Shown: positions 5,665 through 13,195 of the stretch, one piece after another
Position numbering within the stretch: the stretch's first letter is position 1
Layout of the letters: every line of letters starts with the position of its first letter
Assembly: GCA_934091055.1 (NCBI GenBank)
Contig: CAKOKN010000014.1
Location: forward strand, 1-13,195
From: an uncultured Bacilli bacterium
Lineage (GTDB): Bacteria; Bacillota_I; Bacilli_A; RF39; UBA660
Direction: 5' to 3'
Length of the DNA stretch: 13,195 nucleotides
The notes under the pieces: model-generated
Told to the model about the DNA's origin: nothing
The model's input: the letters and a program-made list of their open reading frames with translations, nothing else
The model's database searches: none
Translations under genes and position numbers: made by a program

Positions 5665-6408
5665 ATGAAGAAGTTGAATTCAAATCATTTAAAAATAATA
5701 GCTATTATAGCTATGACAATAGATCATTTAGCAGATCTTCTATATCCTAATATGCAAAATAGCATTGTACCAATAGTATTACATATCATAGGGAGAGTGA
5801 CTGCACCGATAATGTTCTTCTTTATATGTGAAGGTTATTATTATACTAAGAACTTAAGGAAGTATTTGGCAAGATTATTTATTTTTGCTATAATATCACA
5901 CTTTGCTTATTGCTTTGCCTTTGGTATAAACTATATACCATTTACTACAGGTAATGTTTTTAATCAGACTAGTATTATGTGGTCACTAGCTTGGGCAGTA
6001 GTAGCTCTGTATGTAGCTAATGGTAATAATAAATTAAAAGAATACCAGAAATGGATATTAGTAATATTAATAAATGTAATAGCTTTTCCTGCAGACTTTA
6101 GTTCAATAGCGGTAATGAGTATATTAACTATGTATTCAAATAGAGGTAACTTAAATAAACAGATGAGATCTATGATGATGTGGTTATCATTGTATGCTTT
6201 AATATCATTTATCTTTGTAAATAAAATATATGGAGTAATATCTTTATTTGCTATACTTGTATATCCATTACTAAAAAATTATAATGGAGAAAGAGGAAAA
6301 GTAAAATGGTTAAAGTGGTTCTTCTATCTATACTATCCACTTCATCTAATAATAATAGGAATATTAAGAATAACAATGTATGGTAATATACCATTACTAT
6401 TTAATTAG
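5665..6408 (+). CDS. TraX-family integral membrane protein
   Basis: This 247-residue, highly hydrophobic protein has seven or eight predicted membrane helices. The opening (LNSNHLKIIAIIAMTIDHLA, then HIIGRVTAPIMFFFICEGYYYTKNLRKYLARLFIFAIISHFAY) is the characteristic TraX pattern: an Asp-His in the first helix, an Arg in helix two and the FF(I/L)xEGYxxT motif. The end, YYPLHLIIIGIL, is the matching His-containing last helix. TraX acetylates F-pilin in the F plasmid, but chromosomal TraX-like proteins are widespread in Bacillota. They resemble membrane acyltransferases, probably acting on a surface molecule, and their substrates are unknown. TAGGAGGA (5654-5661) overlaps the stop of the deacylase gene, implying coupled translation. 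No conjugation genes are nearby, so a transfer role is unlikely. Confidence 0.85.
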   Translation: MKKLNSNHLKIIAIIAMTIDHLADLLYPNMQNSIVPIVLHIIGRVTAPIMFFFICEGYYYTKNLRKYLARLFIFAIISHFAYCFAFGINYIPFTTGNVFNQTSIMWSLAWAVVALYVANGNNKLKEYQKWILVILINVIAFPADFSSIAVMSILTMYSNRGNLNKQMRSMMMWLSLYALISFIFVNKIYGVISLFAILVYPLLKNYNGERGKVKWLKWFFYLYYPLHLIIIGILRITMYGNIPLLFN

Positions 6409-6419
6409 GAGACCCTCAA

Positions 6420-7062
6420 ATGAAATAAAAGTTTTTAAAGGATGAAACATTATATACAATACTTATAATAATAATCTATGTAGTTGCAAACTCATACTGT
6501 AATAATGAGTTTGGTATTGTAAACTATAAAAGTACTATAATCTCTCTATTTCTAATTTTATTAATGACAAAATTAGAAATAGTAAAATACTATGGTTTAA
6601 CTAAAGTATAAACATAAAAAAATTTATATTTAATTTTTTTGGTAATAATATCGACAGTTAATTTATGGAGTGGTATAACGATAAATAATAAAGTAAATGA
6701 AATAATATTCTATATCTTAACAATGATAAATGTAGCTTTTATTGAAGAAATAATATTTAGAGTTTTTTTATAAAATGATGGGAAAAGAGAATTAAAATAG
6801 AAACATAATAATAAGTTCACTAATCTTTGGTATAGGGCATATTGTTAACTTAATAAATGGAGTAGACTTTATACCTGTTCTTATGCAAATAATTTATACA
6901 GTTTCCTTAGGTTATCTATTTTTACCTATCTTTTATAAGAGTGGATCACTCATGCCCTGTATAATACCTATAGCAGTCTTTAATCAAAGTACAGATAATA
7001 TTAATTATTTAACACTAATAGTATTAATAATAATACCATTTTTTTACAGCATATATAAATAA
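6420..7062 (+). pseudogene. Decayed CPBP-family intramembrane metalloprotease
   Basis: Conceptual translation recovers a CPBP (Abi/CAAX-like) protease across two frames. From ATG 6420 the same frame gives KFLKDETLYTILIIIIYVVAN and reaches FIEEIIFRVF, the EExxxR catalytic motif. The next frame, from about 6772, gives KMMGKEN and IIISSLIFGIGHIVN, the FxxxH motif, then SGSLMPCIIPIAVFN and a natural TAA at 7060-7062. Lesions are TAA at 6426 (codon 3), TAA at 6609 and 6615, a +1 shift best placed in the seven-T run 6763-6769, and TAA at 6793 in the second frame. Both catalytic motifs survive, so decay is recent. The start lies 11 bases after the TraX-like stop, with TAGGAG overlapping that stop, so this was the third gene of the operon. 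It fills the 821-base interval between 6408 and 7230 together with the terminator and promoter that follow. Confidence 0.85.
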
Positions 7063-7076
7063 AATTGTGTACTAAA

Positions 7077-7112
7077 AATGCTATAGTGAAAAAAATTACT
7101 ATAGTATTTTTT
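7077..7112 (+). terminator. Terminator of the deacylase-TraX-CPBP operon
   Basis: AATGCTATAGT (7077-7087) pairs with ACTATAGTATT (7098-7108) over 11 base pairs with a single G-U, around the loop GAAAAAAATT, and runs into T7107-T7112. On the minus strand the loop and flanks are also A/T rich, but no minus-strand gene needs it. Confidence 0.85.
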
Positions 7113-7117
7113 GTTTA

Positions 7118-7126
7118 TGGTATAAT
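7118..7126 (+). promoter_or_regulatory. Probable extended -10 promoter for the MgtA-like gene
   Basis: TGG plus TATAAT at 7121-7126 gives an extended -10 immediately after the upstream terminator. The -35 region would fall in the terminator's right arm (near 7096-7103) and is poor. The leader would be about 95 bases. I looked for an M-box-like Mg2+ riboswitch in it and see no stable G/C-containing helices. Confidence 0.45.
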
Positions 7127-7229
7127 AAATATATAAAAAGTTTAAAAGTATGTAAAAAATATAGATTAAGTTTATTATTAGTATAGTATAAAAACATTAA
7201 ACATTTAAATAAAAAGGAGGTATATAAAA

Positions 7230-9863
7230 TTGATTAGATTATTTTTTATAAAGAATAAATTGAAAGATCAGAGCTTAATAAACAATAATGAAGAAATATT
7301 GAGTAAGTATAAAGCCTTTGCACAAAAGGAGACAGAAGATGTTGTACAAGAATTTAAAACTAATATTGAGAAGGGACTAACTAATAGGGAAGCAGAGCAA
7401 AGATTAAAAGAGGATGGAGAAAATGTAGTTGTAAAAGATGACAATCATTCTTGGCTATACTTTTTTCTAAATTCATTTAAAGATAAATTTATTTTAATTT
7501 TAGTTATATTAGCAGTGATAAATAAGTTTGTTGGTGATGATATGCTTGGTACAATTATTATTTTGATAATTGGTTTTGTTAGTGCAATGATAAAATTTAT
7601 TCAAAATTATTCAACATATAAATTTAATAAAAAACTAAAGAACAAGATGTTTGCTACTGCTACTGTTGTAAGAAATGGCAATGAGCAAACAGTAAGAACA
7701 GAAAAAGTTGTAAAAGGTGATATCATTCATTTAAATGCTGGTTCTATTATTCCTGCTGATGTGATGATTATAAATAATAAAGATTTATTTATAAATCAGT
7801 CAGTCTTTACTGGAGAAAGTGCTCCTATTGAAAAGACTACTAAATATAATCATTCAAATGAAATATTTTCTCTCTCTAATATATGTTTAATGGGAACGAG
7901 TGTAATAAGTGGTAAAGCAACGGCAGTAGTAATTAATACAGGCTTTTCTACATATCTAGGTAGTATGGGAAAACAAATTAATAACAAAAGAGAAGTAACA
8001 AACTTTGAAAAGGGTATGAATGAAATTACTAAATTATTAATAAAATATATGGTTATTGTTTCAATAGCAGTATTCATTATTTATGCTTTTATACGTAAAG
8101 ATATATTGGAGGCTGTATTATTTGCTTTATCGGTGGCTGTTGGAATTACTCCAACAATGCTTCCTATGATAGTTAATGTTAATTTGACTAAAGGTACTAA
8201 GATGCTAGCAAAGAAAAAAACACTAGTAAAAAATATTCAAGCAATTCAAAATCTAGGAGCAATAGATGTTTTGTGTACTGATAAAACGGGAACATTAACA
8301 TTAGATAAAATAGTATTACAAAAATATATAAATGTTGATGGTGAAGAAGATTTATCAATCTTAGAATATGCTTTCTTAAATAGCTATTATAGTACGGGGA
8401 TGAAAAATCTTGTAGATAAGGCAGTAATTGCATACGGAATAGAACATAAGGTAAAAGAAGAAGTTACTGATTATGAAAAAATTGATGAAATTCCATTTGA
8501 TTATATTAGAAAAAAAGTAAGCATTGTTGTAAAACATGATGATCATTTTAGAATAATTACTAAAGGTGCACTAGAAGAAGTATTAAAACGTTGTGATAAA
8601 GTAAAAATAAATGGAGAATATAAAAAACTAACAAAAGAAATGATTCAAAATATTAATAATAATGCTGATAATCTTGCTAAAGGAGGAATGCAAGTAATTG
8701 CTTTGGCTTCTAAGAAAGAATATAGAGGAAAAGATATCTTTAATAGTGATGATGAAAAAGATATGACATTCATAGGATTTGTGGCATTTCTTGATCCACC
8801 AAAAAAAGATGTTAAAAATACAATAAAAGAATTAAAGAAATACGGTATAACAACAAAAATTTTAACTGGGGATAATCAGTATGCAACTGAAAATATTTGT
8901 AGTTTAGTAGGAATAGAAAATTCTAAAATATTATTAGGTACTGATATTGATAAAATGTCAGATGAAGAATTATCTGAAGTTGTTGAAAAAATAAATGTTT
9001 TTGCTAGAATGAATCCTCTTCAAAAAGAGAGAATAATAAAATCTCTTAGAAAGAATGGTCACGTAGTGGGATATATAGGCGATGGAGTAAATGATGCACC
9101 ATCACTACATAATGCTGATGTAGGTATATGTGTAAATACTGCTACTGATATAGCTAAAGAAGCAAGTGATATTATTTTATTAGAGAAAAGTTTAAGTGTA
9201 ATATTAAATGGAATAATTGAAGGAAGAATAGTATATGGAAATATTATAAAATATATGAAGATGGCTTTGAGTTCGGATTTTGGTGATGTCTTTAGTATAC
9301 TTATTGCCAGTATATTCTTACCATTTTTACCATTATTGCCAATTCAAATGTTAATACAAGATTTTTTATATGATTTTTCACAAATAGGAATACCATATGA
9401 TAATGTTGATGAAGAATTTTTGATAAAACCAAGAAAATGGGATACTAAAGGATTAGGAACATTTATGAATGTTATGGGGCCAGTTAGTTCAGTAATTGAT
9501 GTTTTAGCGTTTTTGGCATTTTGGTTTATATTAGGCTATAATGGGACTTTAAGTGAAAGTTATTTTCAAACAGCGTGGTTTATTGAGTGTCTAATAAGTG
9601 AAACATTAATAATTCATTTTGTACGTACTTCTAAAATTCCTTTTGTACAATCAAGAGCAAATATAATACTTACATCTTTAACAATGATTACTATAATTGG
9701 AACAATATTAGCACCAATATTGCTACATAATATTAATTCATTTCATTTTGAAATAATGCCTCCATTATATTATATGATAGTAATAGGATTAACAATTTTA
9801 TATGTTATTTTAGTTCAAATTGTAAAAAAAATATATGTTAGAAAAGTTGGATCTTGGTTATAA
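7230..9863 (+). CDS. mgtA: MgtA-like P-type ATPase, magnesium import
   Basis: The 877-residue protein aligns end to end with E. coli MgtA (898 aa), a P3B ATPase that brings Mg2+ into the cell using ATP. Visible landmarks are the actuator motif TGES (194-197), the MgtA-type segment ALSVAVGITPTMLPMIV in helix M4, CTDKTGTLT with phosphorylated Asp351, KGALEEVL in the nucleotide domain, TGDN (546-549), GDGVNDAP (617-624), and the C-terminal M5-M10 block with SSDFGDVFS (681-689) and IQDFLYDFSQIGIPYDNVDEE. E. coli has TPEMLP where this has TPTMLP, and SSNFGN where this has SSDFGD (Asp683 and Asp686), so the ion path differs slightly. The start is TTG at 7230, set by AAGGAGGT (7214-7221) eight bases upstream. 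The N-terminal tail is short and polar. No terminator is visible before the DUF1697 gene, so read-through into it is likely. Confidence 0.93.
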   Translation: MIRLFFIKNKLKDQSLINNNEEILSKYKAFAQKETEDVVQEFKTNIEKGLTNREAEQRLKEDGENVVVKDDNHSWLYFFLNSFKDKFILILVILAVINKFVGDDMLGTIIILIIGFVSAMIKFIQNYSTYKFNKKLKNKMFATATVVRNGNEQTVRTEKVVKGDIIHLNAGSIIPADVMIINNKDLFINQSVFTGESAPIEKTTKYNHSNEIFSLSNICLMGTSVISGKATAVVINTGFSTYLGSMGKQINNKREVTNFEKGMNEITKLLIKYMVIVSIAVFIIYAFIRKDILEAVLFALSVAVGITPTMLPMIVNVNLTKGTKMLAKKKTLVKNIQAIQNLGAIDVLCTDKTGTLTLDKIVLQKYINVDGEEDLSILEYAFLNSYYSTGMKNLVDKAVIAYGIEHKVKEEVTDYEKIDEIPFDYIRKKVSIVVKHDDHFRIITKGALEEVLKRCDKVKINGEYKKLTKEMIQNINNNADNLAKGGMQVIALASKKEYRGKDIFNSDDEKDMTFIGFVAFLDPPKKDVKNTIKELKKYGITTKILTGDNQYATENICSLVGIENSKILLGTDIDKMSDEELSEVVEKINVFARMNPLQKERIIKSLRKNGHVVGYIGDGVNDAPSLHNADVGICVNTATDIAKEASDIILLEKSLSVILNGIIEGRIVYGNIIKYMKMALSSDFGDVFSILIASIFLPFLPLLPIQMLIQDFLYDFSQIGIPYDNVDEEFLIKPRKWDTKGLGTFMNVMGPVSSVIDVLAFLAFWFILGYNGTLSESYFQTAWFIECLISETLIIHFVRTSKIPFVQSRANIILTSLTMITIIGTILAPILLHNINSFHFEIMPPLYYMIVIGLTILYVILVQIVKKIYVRKVGSWL

Positions 9864-9938
9864 AAAAATAGAGTAAATTGGAGAGATAATTTAAATACTT
9901 TATATATGGTAAGAATTATAGTAGGTAAGGATGTATTT

Positions 9939-10487
9939 ATGAAATATATAGTACTACTTAGAGGAATAAATATAAGTGGTAAAAATAAAATAGATATGAA
10001 AACTTTAAAAATAGAGACAGAAAATCTTGGATATCATAATGTTACTACTTATCTTAATAGTGGAAATCTAATATTTACTAGTGATATTAAAGATAAAAGT
10101 ATCATAGGTAATAGTATTCATAATATGATAAAAGATAAGTTTAATTTAGATATACCAGTATATATAACTACTTATGAAGAAATAAAAGAATTATTGGATA
10201 ATAGTCCTAGTTTTTGGAATACTGGTAATAAAGAAATATATGATAATATAATCTTTATAATAGAACCATATACCTATAGAGAAGTATATAATGGGCTAGG
10301 GGAGCCTAATCATAGTCTAGAACAAATAAAAGAATATAAAAATAAAATATTCTGGTCTTATGATTTAAAGAACTATCGTAAAAGTAACTGGTGGATAAGA
10401 AGTGCATCTACTGATATAAAAGATTATATAACTATAAGAACTGTTAATACTGTGAATAAATTATTAGATATGTGTGAAAAAAAGTAA
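9939..10487 (+). CDS. DUF1697-family protein
   Basis: The 182-residue product begins MKYIVLLRGINISGKNKIDM and continues NLGYHNVTTYLNSGNLIFTS. This is the standard DUF1697 opening (LLRGINVGGKNKxxM, then GFxxVxTYxxSGNxxF), followed by a typical ferredoxin-like alpha/beta remainder and a basic segment with WWIRSAS. The family is widespread in Bacillota and other bacteria and has no established function; structures show two ferredoxin-like subdomains. The ATG at 9939 is preferred over the ATG at 9906 because AAGGAT (9927-9932) sits six bases before it and because homologues start at MKxIxLLRGIN. It lies 75 bases after the MgtA-like gene with no clear terminator between them. Confidence 0.9.
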   Translation: MKYIVLLRGINISGKNKIDMKTLKIETENLGYHNVTTYLNSGNLIFTSDIKDKSIIGNSIHNMIKDKFNLDIPVYITTYEEIKELLDNSPSFWNTGNKEIYDNIIFIIEPYTYREVYNGLGEPNHSLEQIKEYKNKIFWSYDLKNYRKSNWWIRSASTDIKDYITIRTVNTVNKLLDMCEKK

Positions 10488-10523
10488 TGTTAAGAAAAAG
10501 AGTGTATCTTCAATAGATTATTT

Positions 10524-10628
10524 TAAAGACCTTAATGATATTTGTACTGCTAAAGAAAAGCAGTAGATAATTAGGTTGTTGACAAAGCTGATTTTGTATT
10601 TGTATTGTTATATGGTCTTTATTTTTTT
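10524..10628 (+). terminator. Composite hairpin region with U tract after the DUF1697 gene
   Basis: TAAAGACC (10524-10531) pairs with GGTCTTTA (10614-10621), and T10622-T10628 follow, giving a terminator-like end with an unusually long 82-base insert. Inside it TACTGCT (10545-10551) pairs perfectly with AGCAGTA (10559-10565) around AAAGAAA. The insert also contains a consensus -35 hexamer, TTGACA (10579-10584). It could be a branched terminator, a small RNA, or chance pairing of distant arms. Confidence 0.4.
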
Positions 10629-10664
10629 CAATAATATCTGATAAATTTTATCTTTTCTCTTTTC

Positions 10665-10693
10665 TTTACTTCTAATATTAAGTATTGTATAAT
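10665..10693 (+). promoter_or_regulatory. Promoter of the 696-residue protein gene
   Basis: TTTACT (10665-10670), a 17-base spacer and consensus TATAAT (10688-10693). The start point would be near 10700, at the left edge of the ribosome site TTGGAGGT (10698-10705), so the leader is extremely short. The TATAAT overlaps the upstream ATG at 10692, which supports using the ATG at 10710 instead. Confidence 0.55.
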
Positions 10694-10709
10694 GATATTG
10701 GAGGTAAAT

Positions 10710-12800
10710 ATGAATACTGAATATAGTAATATTTTATATAAAAAATATGCTGATTTATGTTTAAATAAAAATCAATATAATTCTCTTGTAAAATATGGAA
10801 TTATTCCTAATGGACTAGAAAATATATATGATGGTTGTTGTGGTAGATTATCTGCCGGAGTCGGAAAACAATTAATTAAAGGTCCATATAGAGGAAGAAT
10901 ACCTGAAGAGGCTGCATCATATAAAGAATTATTGTTTTTTGAAGATTGGAGTAATTGTTCTATAAAAGGTACTTGTATGTTGATTTATCAAGATTTTTTA
11001 GTATTGTGTTCTGAACCTAAAGATGATGTGTTAGATCATACATTAAAACCAAATTTACCAGTTGTTATACCACTTTATAGAATAGCAGATTTATCGTTAT
11101 CAGAAACGAGGGATAGTGATTATAATCCTGTCTATGCTTTAAAGATAACATTTGATAATGATAAAACTTATAGTGCAAAGTTGTTTACTCGTGTAAGCTA
11201 CTCAAACGGATATGGAACTAAATTTGGACCTTATTTACAAGGCTGCAATTGGTCATTTGAAGCAAATCAAATACTTTTAAATCAAGCTCTTAAATATACT
11301 TCAGGTTATGAAACATATAATCAGACATGTATATTAAATAAATTAAAAATGATAATTAATAATGCAAAAAACTTTTCAAAGATTGAAGATGCAATATTAA
11401 ATTTAGGATGTAGTACTATTGTTACAAATAGATTACTTGATTCGATGTATTCTAATAGAGGTTTATTAGTTTTTACAATGGTAGAAAATTTAAATGAATT
11501 AAGAAAATCTAAATGTAGTTCTGATTTAATAGATAAACTTGAAAGTGTTGAATTAACTATAAGGGAATTGAATAGTCAAATAATTAAATTTAGAGAAAAA
11601 TTAAAGGAAATAAATAAGGAACTTAGAAATAAAGAGAAAGAACTTGAAACTGTTAGTTTATTTAAGAAGAAAAGTATTAAAGATGAAATAAATAAATTAG
11701 AAATGAAAATAGAAGATTATAGTAAAAAAATAAAGAGTTCATGTGTACCTTCGTCAAAAATTGCTGAAATATATGATTGTTTATTAAAGTATTTAAGTAA
11801 TAATATTTCTGATTTTGATTCTAGCAAAAATAAATTAGCTTTAAAATTATATGAAATGTGCAATAAAAGAGGAATTGAAAATTTAAATTCAGAAGATGAT
11901 GAAATATTATTTGAAGCTATTTGTAAAAATTTAAATATAGATAGTAGTTTAAATCTTAAAAAGTTATTTGAGCAGGGAAAGAAATGCTATAATGAAAAGG
12001 ATAGACCAACTAAGAAGGAAATTTTATTAAAGAGTATTGCTGATGAAGAATTATATAAATCAGAAAGAGATAAAACTAAATTTATTGGTAAGGATAAATA
12101 TTTTAATAAAATTGATTTAATAATTCAAGAGAAGAATGCAATGAAAGAATTAATGGATTTTGATTATCAAGCTGGTAAATTAGCAACAAAGACAAAAGCT
12201 GTGAAGAGTGATGAATATATACTAGGTGGACTTGCAAATGGTATTGCTGGTGGGGCTGCTGGTCTTGCAACTGTAAATGATATAAGGCAGAAGAATGCTG
12301 CAGCTGAAATTTATGCTCAAAAAACAGTAAGTCAAGGTTATAAATTAATGAATGATTCACGAGAAAAAAAACAATTATTAAATAATGATATTTATGAATT
12401 GGAAAGAAGAAAAAGTGAAATAGATGAAAAATTATGTGATATAAATCATAGAGAAAAATATTTTGAATATTTGGATTGTAGAGTTACTGATTATAAAGTT
12501 GAAATAAATGGAAATTTAACTATAAATGTAGAAGTAGGATTTAAAAAAGAACCAGTTATAAAAGATATACCGATAGTTATAGATGGATCTCTGTTAATAA
12601 ACATTAAGCATAATAATAAGATAGTTGGTAATGCTTATTTAAATGCTCCAGGATTTAATGTTACTTCTATTAGGAAGATAGGATTTAATTATGAGCAAAA
12701 ATATTCTGTCATTGGATTATCAATGGATGGGGAATTTGATGAAAATATAGATTATGAATTTGAAATAAAACCTATTAATATTTGGATGATAGAAAAATAA
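10710..12800 (+). CDS. Large multidomain protein of unknown function, 696 aa
   Basis: I do not recognise a named family. The start at 10710 follows TTGGAGGT (10698-10705) by four bases; the ATG at 10692 lies inside the promoter. Visible parts are as follows. Residues 70-165 form a strand-rich segment (LIYQDFLVLCSE, IPLYRIADLSLSE, YALKITFDNDKTYSAKLF) that resembles a PH/GRAM-like fold, by pattern only. Residues 274-342 are a strong Lys/Glu/Leu/Ile coiled coil. Residues 345-450 are helical. At 504-522 there is a Gly/Ala-rich hydrophobic stretch (LGGLANGIAGGAAGLATVND), a possible membrane-associating or hinge segment. Residues 545-590 are a second helical charged region. From 590 to the end there is a beta-rich domain ending EIKPINIWMIEK. 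Many Cys are scattered (CC at 43-44) but not as clear zinc pairs. There is no signal peptide. It is flanked by its own promoter and terminator, so it is monocistronic. Confidence 0.75.
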   Translation: MNTEYSNILYKKYADLCLNKNQYNSLVKYGIIPNGLENIYDGCCGRLSAGVGKQLIKGPYRGRIPEEAASYKELLFFEDWSNCSIKGTCMLIYQDFLVLCSEPKDDVLDHTLKPNLPVVIPLYRIADLSLSETRDSDYNPVYALKITFDNDKTYSAKLFTRVSYSNGYGTKFGPYLQGCNWSFEANQILLNQALKYTSGYETYNQTCILNKLKMIINNAKNFSKIEDAILNLGCSTIVTNRLLDSMYSNRGLLVFTMVENLNELRKSKCSSDLIDKLESVELTIRELNSQIIKFREKLKEINKELRNKEKELETVSLFKKKSIKDEINKLEMKIEDYSKKIKSSCVPSSKIAEIYDCLLKYLSNNISDFDSSKNKLALKLYEMCNKRGIENLNSEDDEILFEAICKNLNIDSSLNLKKLFEQGKKCYNEKDRPTKKEILLKSIADEELYKSERDKTKFIGKDKYFNKIDLIIQEKNAMKELMDFDYQAGKLATKTKAVKSDEYILGGLANGIAGGAAGLATVNDIRQKNAAAEIYAQKTVSQGYKLMNDSREKKQLLNNDIYELERRKSEIDEKLCDINHREKYFEYLDCRVTDYKVEINGNLTINVEVGFKKEPVIKDIPIVIDGSLLINIKHNNKIVGNAYLNAPGFNVTSIRKIGFNYEQKYSVIGLSMDGEFDENIDYEFEIKPINIWMIEK

Positions 12801-12830
12801 GTAAAAGGCAGATTATATTCTGCTTTTTAC
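12801..12830 (+). terminator. Bidirectional terminator between convergent genes
   Basis: GTAAAAGGCAGA (12801-12812) pairs with TCTGCTTTTTAC (12819-12830) over 12 base pairs with one G-U, around TTATAT. The T-rich right arm serves the + strand and the A-rich left arm gives U-rich RNA on the minus strand. It directly abuts the stop of the 696-residue gene and lies 19 bases beyond the stop of the convergent gene. Confidence 0.8.
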
Positions 12831-12849
12831 TCAGAGTGTAGACAAATCA

Positions 12850-13195
12850 CTAGTTTTTTAGAGGTTTTGTTTTACAAAAGTTTTTGAAATATAAATTTGT
12901 TAATTTTAAATGTTCGATATATTCTTTATAAGTATAGTTAATTATTTTATCTATGAATAAATTGTTTAATGAAAAGGAAGGAGTATCACTTATAAAATCA
13001 TTTTCTTTAATAATATAAATATAATCAAATACTTTGTTCTTTTTAAGAATACTATTCATATATTTAAATTCATTGTTTTTATATTTGATTATTTTATCAA
13101 AAGTATATTTGTTTTTACCACTATCTTTAGCAATATTAAAAAGAGCTTTAGTTAATTTATTCAATTGTTCACTATTTTTTAATGGAGTTCTTTCA
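12850..13195 (-). CDS. Hypothetical protein, C-terminal part (5' end off the window)
   Basis: The minus-strand frame is open from the right edge of the window to TAG at 12850-12852. The TTG at 13164 is not needed as a start: in-frame codons continue upstream to the edge (reading ERTPLKNSEQL before NKLTKAL), so about 114 C-terminal residues are present. They are basic, Lys/Asn/Tyr-rich and mostly helical, with IIKYKNNEFKYMNSILKKNKVFDYIYIIKEND in the middle. No domain is recognised and no membrane helix is visible. The gene converges on the 696-residue protein gene and shares the terminator at 12801-12830. What it does cannot be judged from this fragment. Confidence 0.6.
   Translation of the reverse strand, partial: ERTPLKNSEQLNKLTKALFNIAKDSGKNKYTFDKIIKYKNNEFKYMNSILKKNKVFDYIYIIKENDFISDTPSFSLNNLFIDKIINYTYKEYIEHLKLTNLYFKNFCKTKPLKN

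Noticed and set aside
5665..6408. The TraX-like protein as a sign of a conjugative element.
   Set aside because: No relaxase, coupling protein, type IV secretion or integrase gene is in the window, and chromosomal TraX-like proteins are common in Bacillota without conjugation.
7133..7229. A possible Mg2+ riboswitch (M-box) in the leader of the MgtA-like gene.
   Set aside because: The leader is about 95 bases, nearly all A and T, with no G/C-containing helices or conserved M-box blocks visible.
10489..10566. An open stretch in another frame after the DUF1697 gene (reading SSIDYFKDLNDICTAKEKQ, then a stop) that looks somewhat protein-like.
   Set aside because: It is under 30 codons, has no start or ribosome site and no recognisable family, and overlaps the hairpin at 10545-10565. 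Evidence is too thin to call a pseudogene.
1..13195. CRISPR arrays, insertion sequences, tRNA or rRNA genes.
   Set aside because: I saw no regularly spaced repeats, no transposase-like reading frames with terminal inverted repeats, and no tRNA cloverleaf or rRNA sequence.

Overview
The window is a very AT-rich stretch of a bacterial chromosome. It uses the standard bacterial code: Trp is TGG throughout, and TGA closes the gene ending at 2010. Shine-Dalgarno sites are strong (AGGAGG type) and U-tailed terminator hairpins are frequent. Together with the gene content (FtsX-type ABC permease, MgtA-type P-type ATPase, PrdX/YbaK deacylase, TraX-like and CPBP membrane proteins) this points to a low-GC Bacillota, perhaps a host-associated Bacilli, Erysipelotrichia or Clostridia lineage. 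The sequence does not allow a finer assignment. Every intact gene is on the + strand except a partial one at the right edge.

Layout. (1) 3-308: C-terminal end of an FtsX-family ABC permease, with a terminator on its stop codon. (2) 323-521: an intergenic element with three consecutive hairpins, leading into an extended -10 promoter. (3) 547-2010: two adjacent genes of unrecognised family, ending at a terminator. (4) 2140-2703: a 'YHGS' protein, possibly ADP-ribosyltransferase-like, then a terminator. (5) 2785-2992: a second, clearly homologous copy of the hairpin element, again leading into a promoter. (6) 3019-3582: a divergent YdcF/DUF218-family protein. (7) 3677-4879: a cytoplasmic S41-peptidase-like protein, then a terminator. 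(8) 5073-5142: a broken 5' fragment of a paralogue of the YHGS gene. (9) 5173-7062: a likely operon of a PrdX/YbaK-type aminoacyl-tRNA deacylase, a TraX-like membrane protein and a decayed CPBP intramembrane protease, closed by a terminator at 7077-7112. (10) 7230-9863: an MgtA-like magnesium P-type ATPase, then a DUF1697 protein. (11) 10524-10628: a composite hairpin region ending in a U tract. (12) 10710-12800: a 696-residue multidomain protein of unknown function. (13) 12801-12830: a terminator hairpin, facing the 3' end of a partial minus-strand gene that runs off the right edge.

The most unusual structure is the duplicated hairpin element. The two copies are about 2.46 kb apart in direct orientation. 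They keep three stem-loops through paired base changes and G-U wobbles, and each sits between an upstream terminator and a downstream TGATATAAT promoter. They bracket three poorly characterised genes, so the segment could behave as a removable or shuffled cassette. Two decaying genes (the YHGS fragment and the CPBP pseudogene) indicate active gene loss in this accessory-type region.
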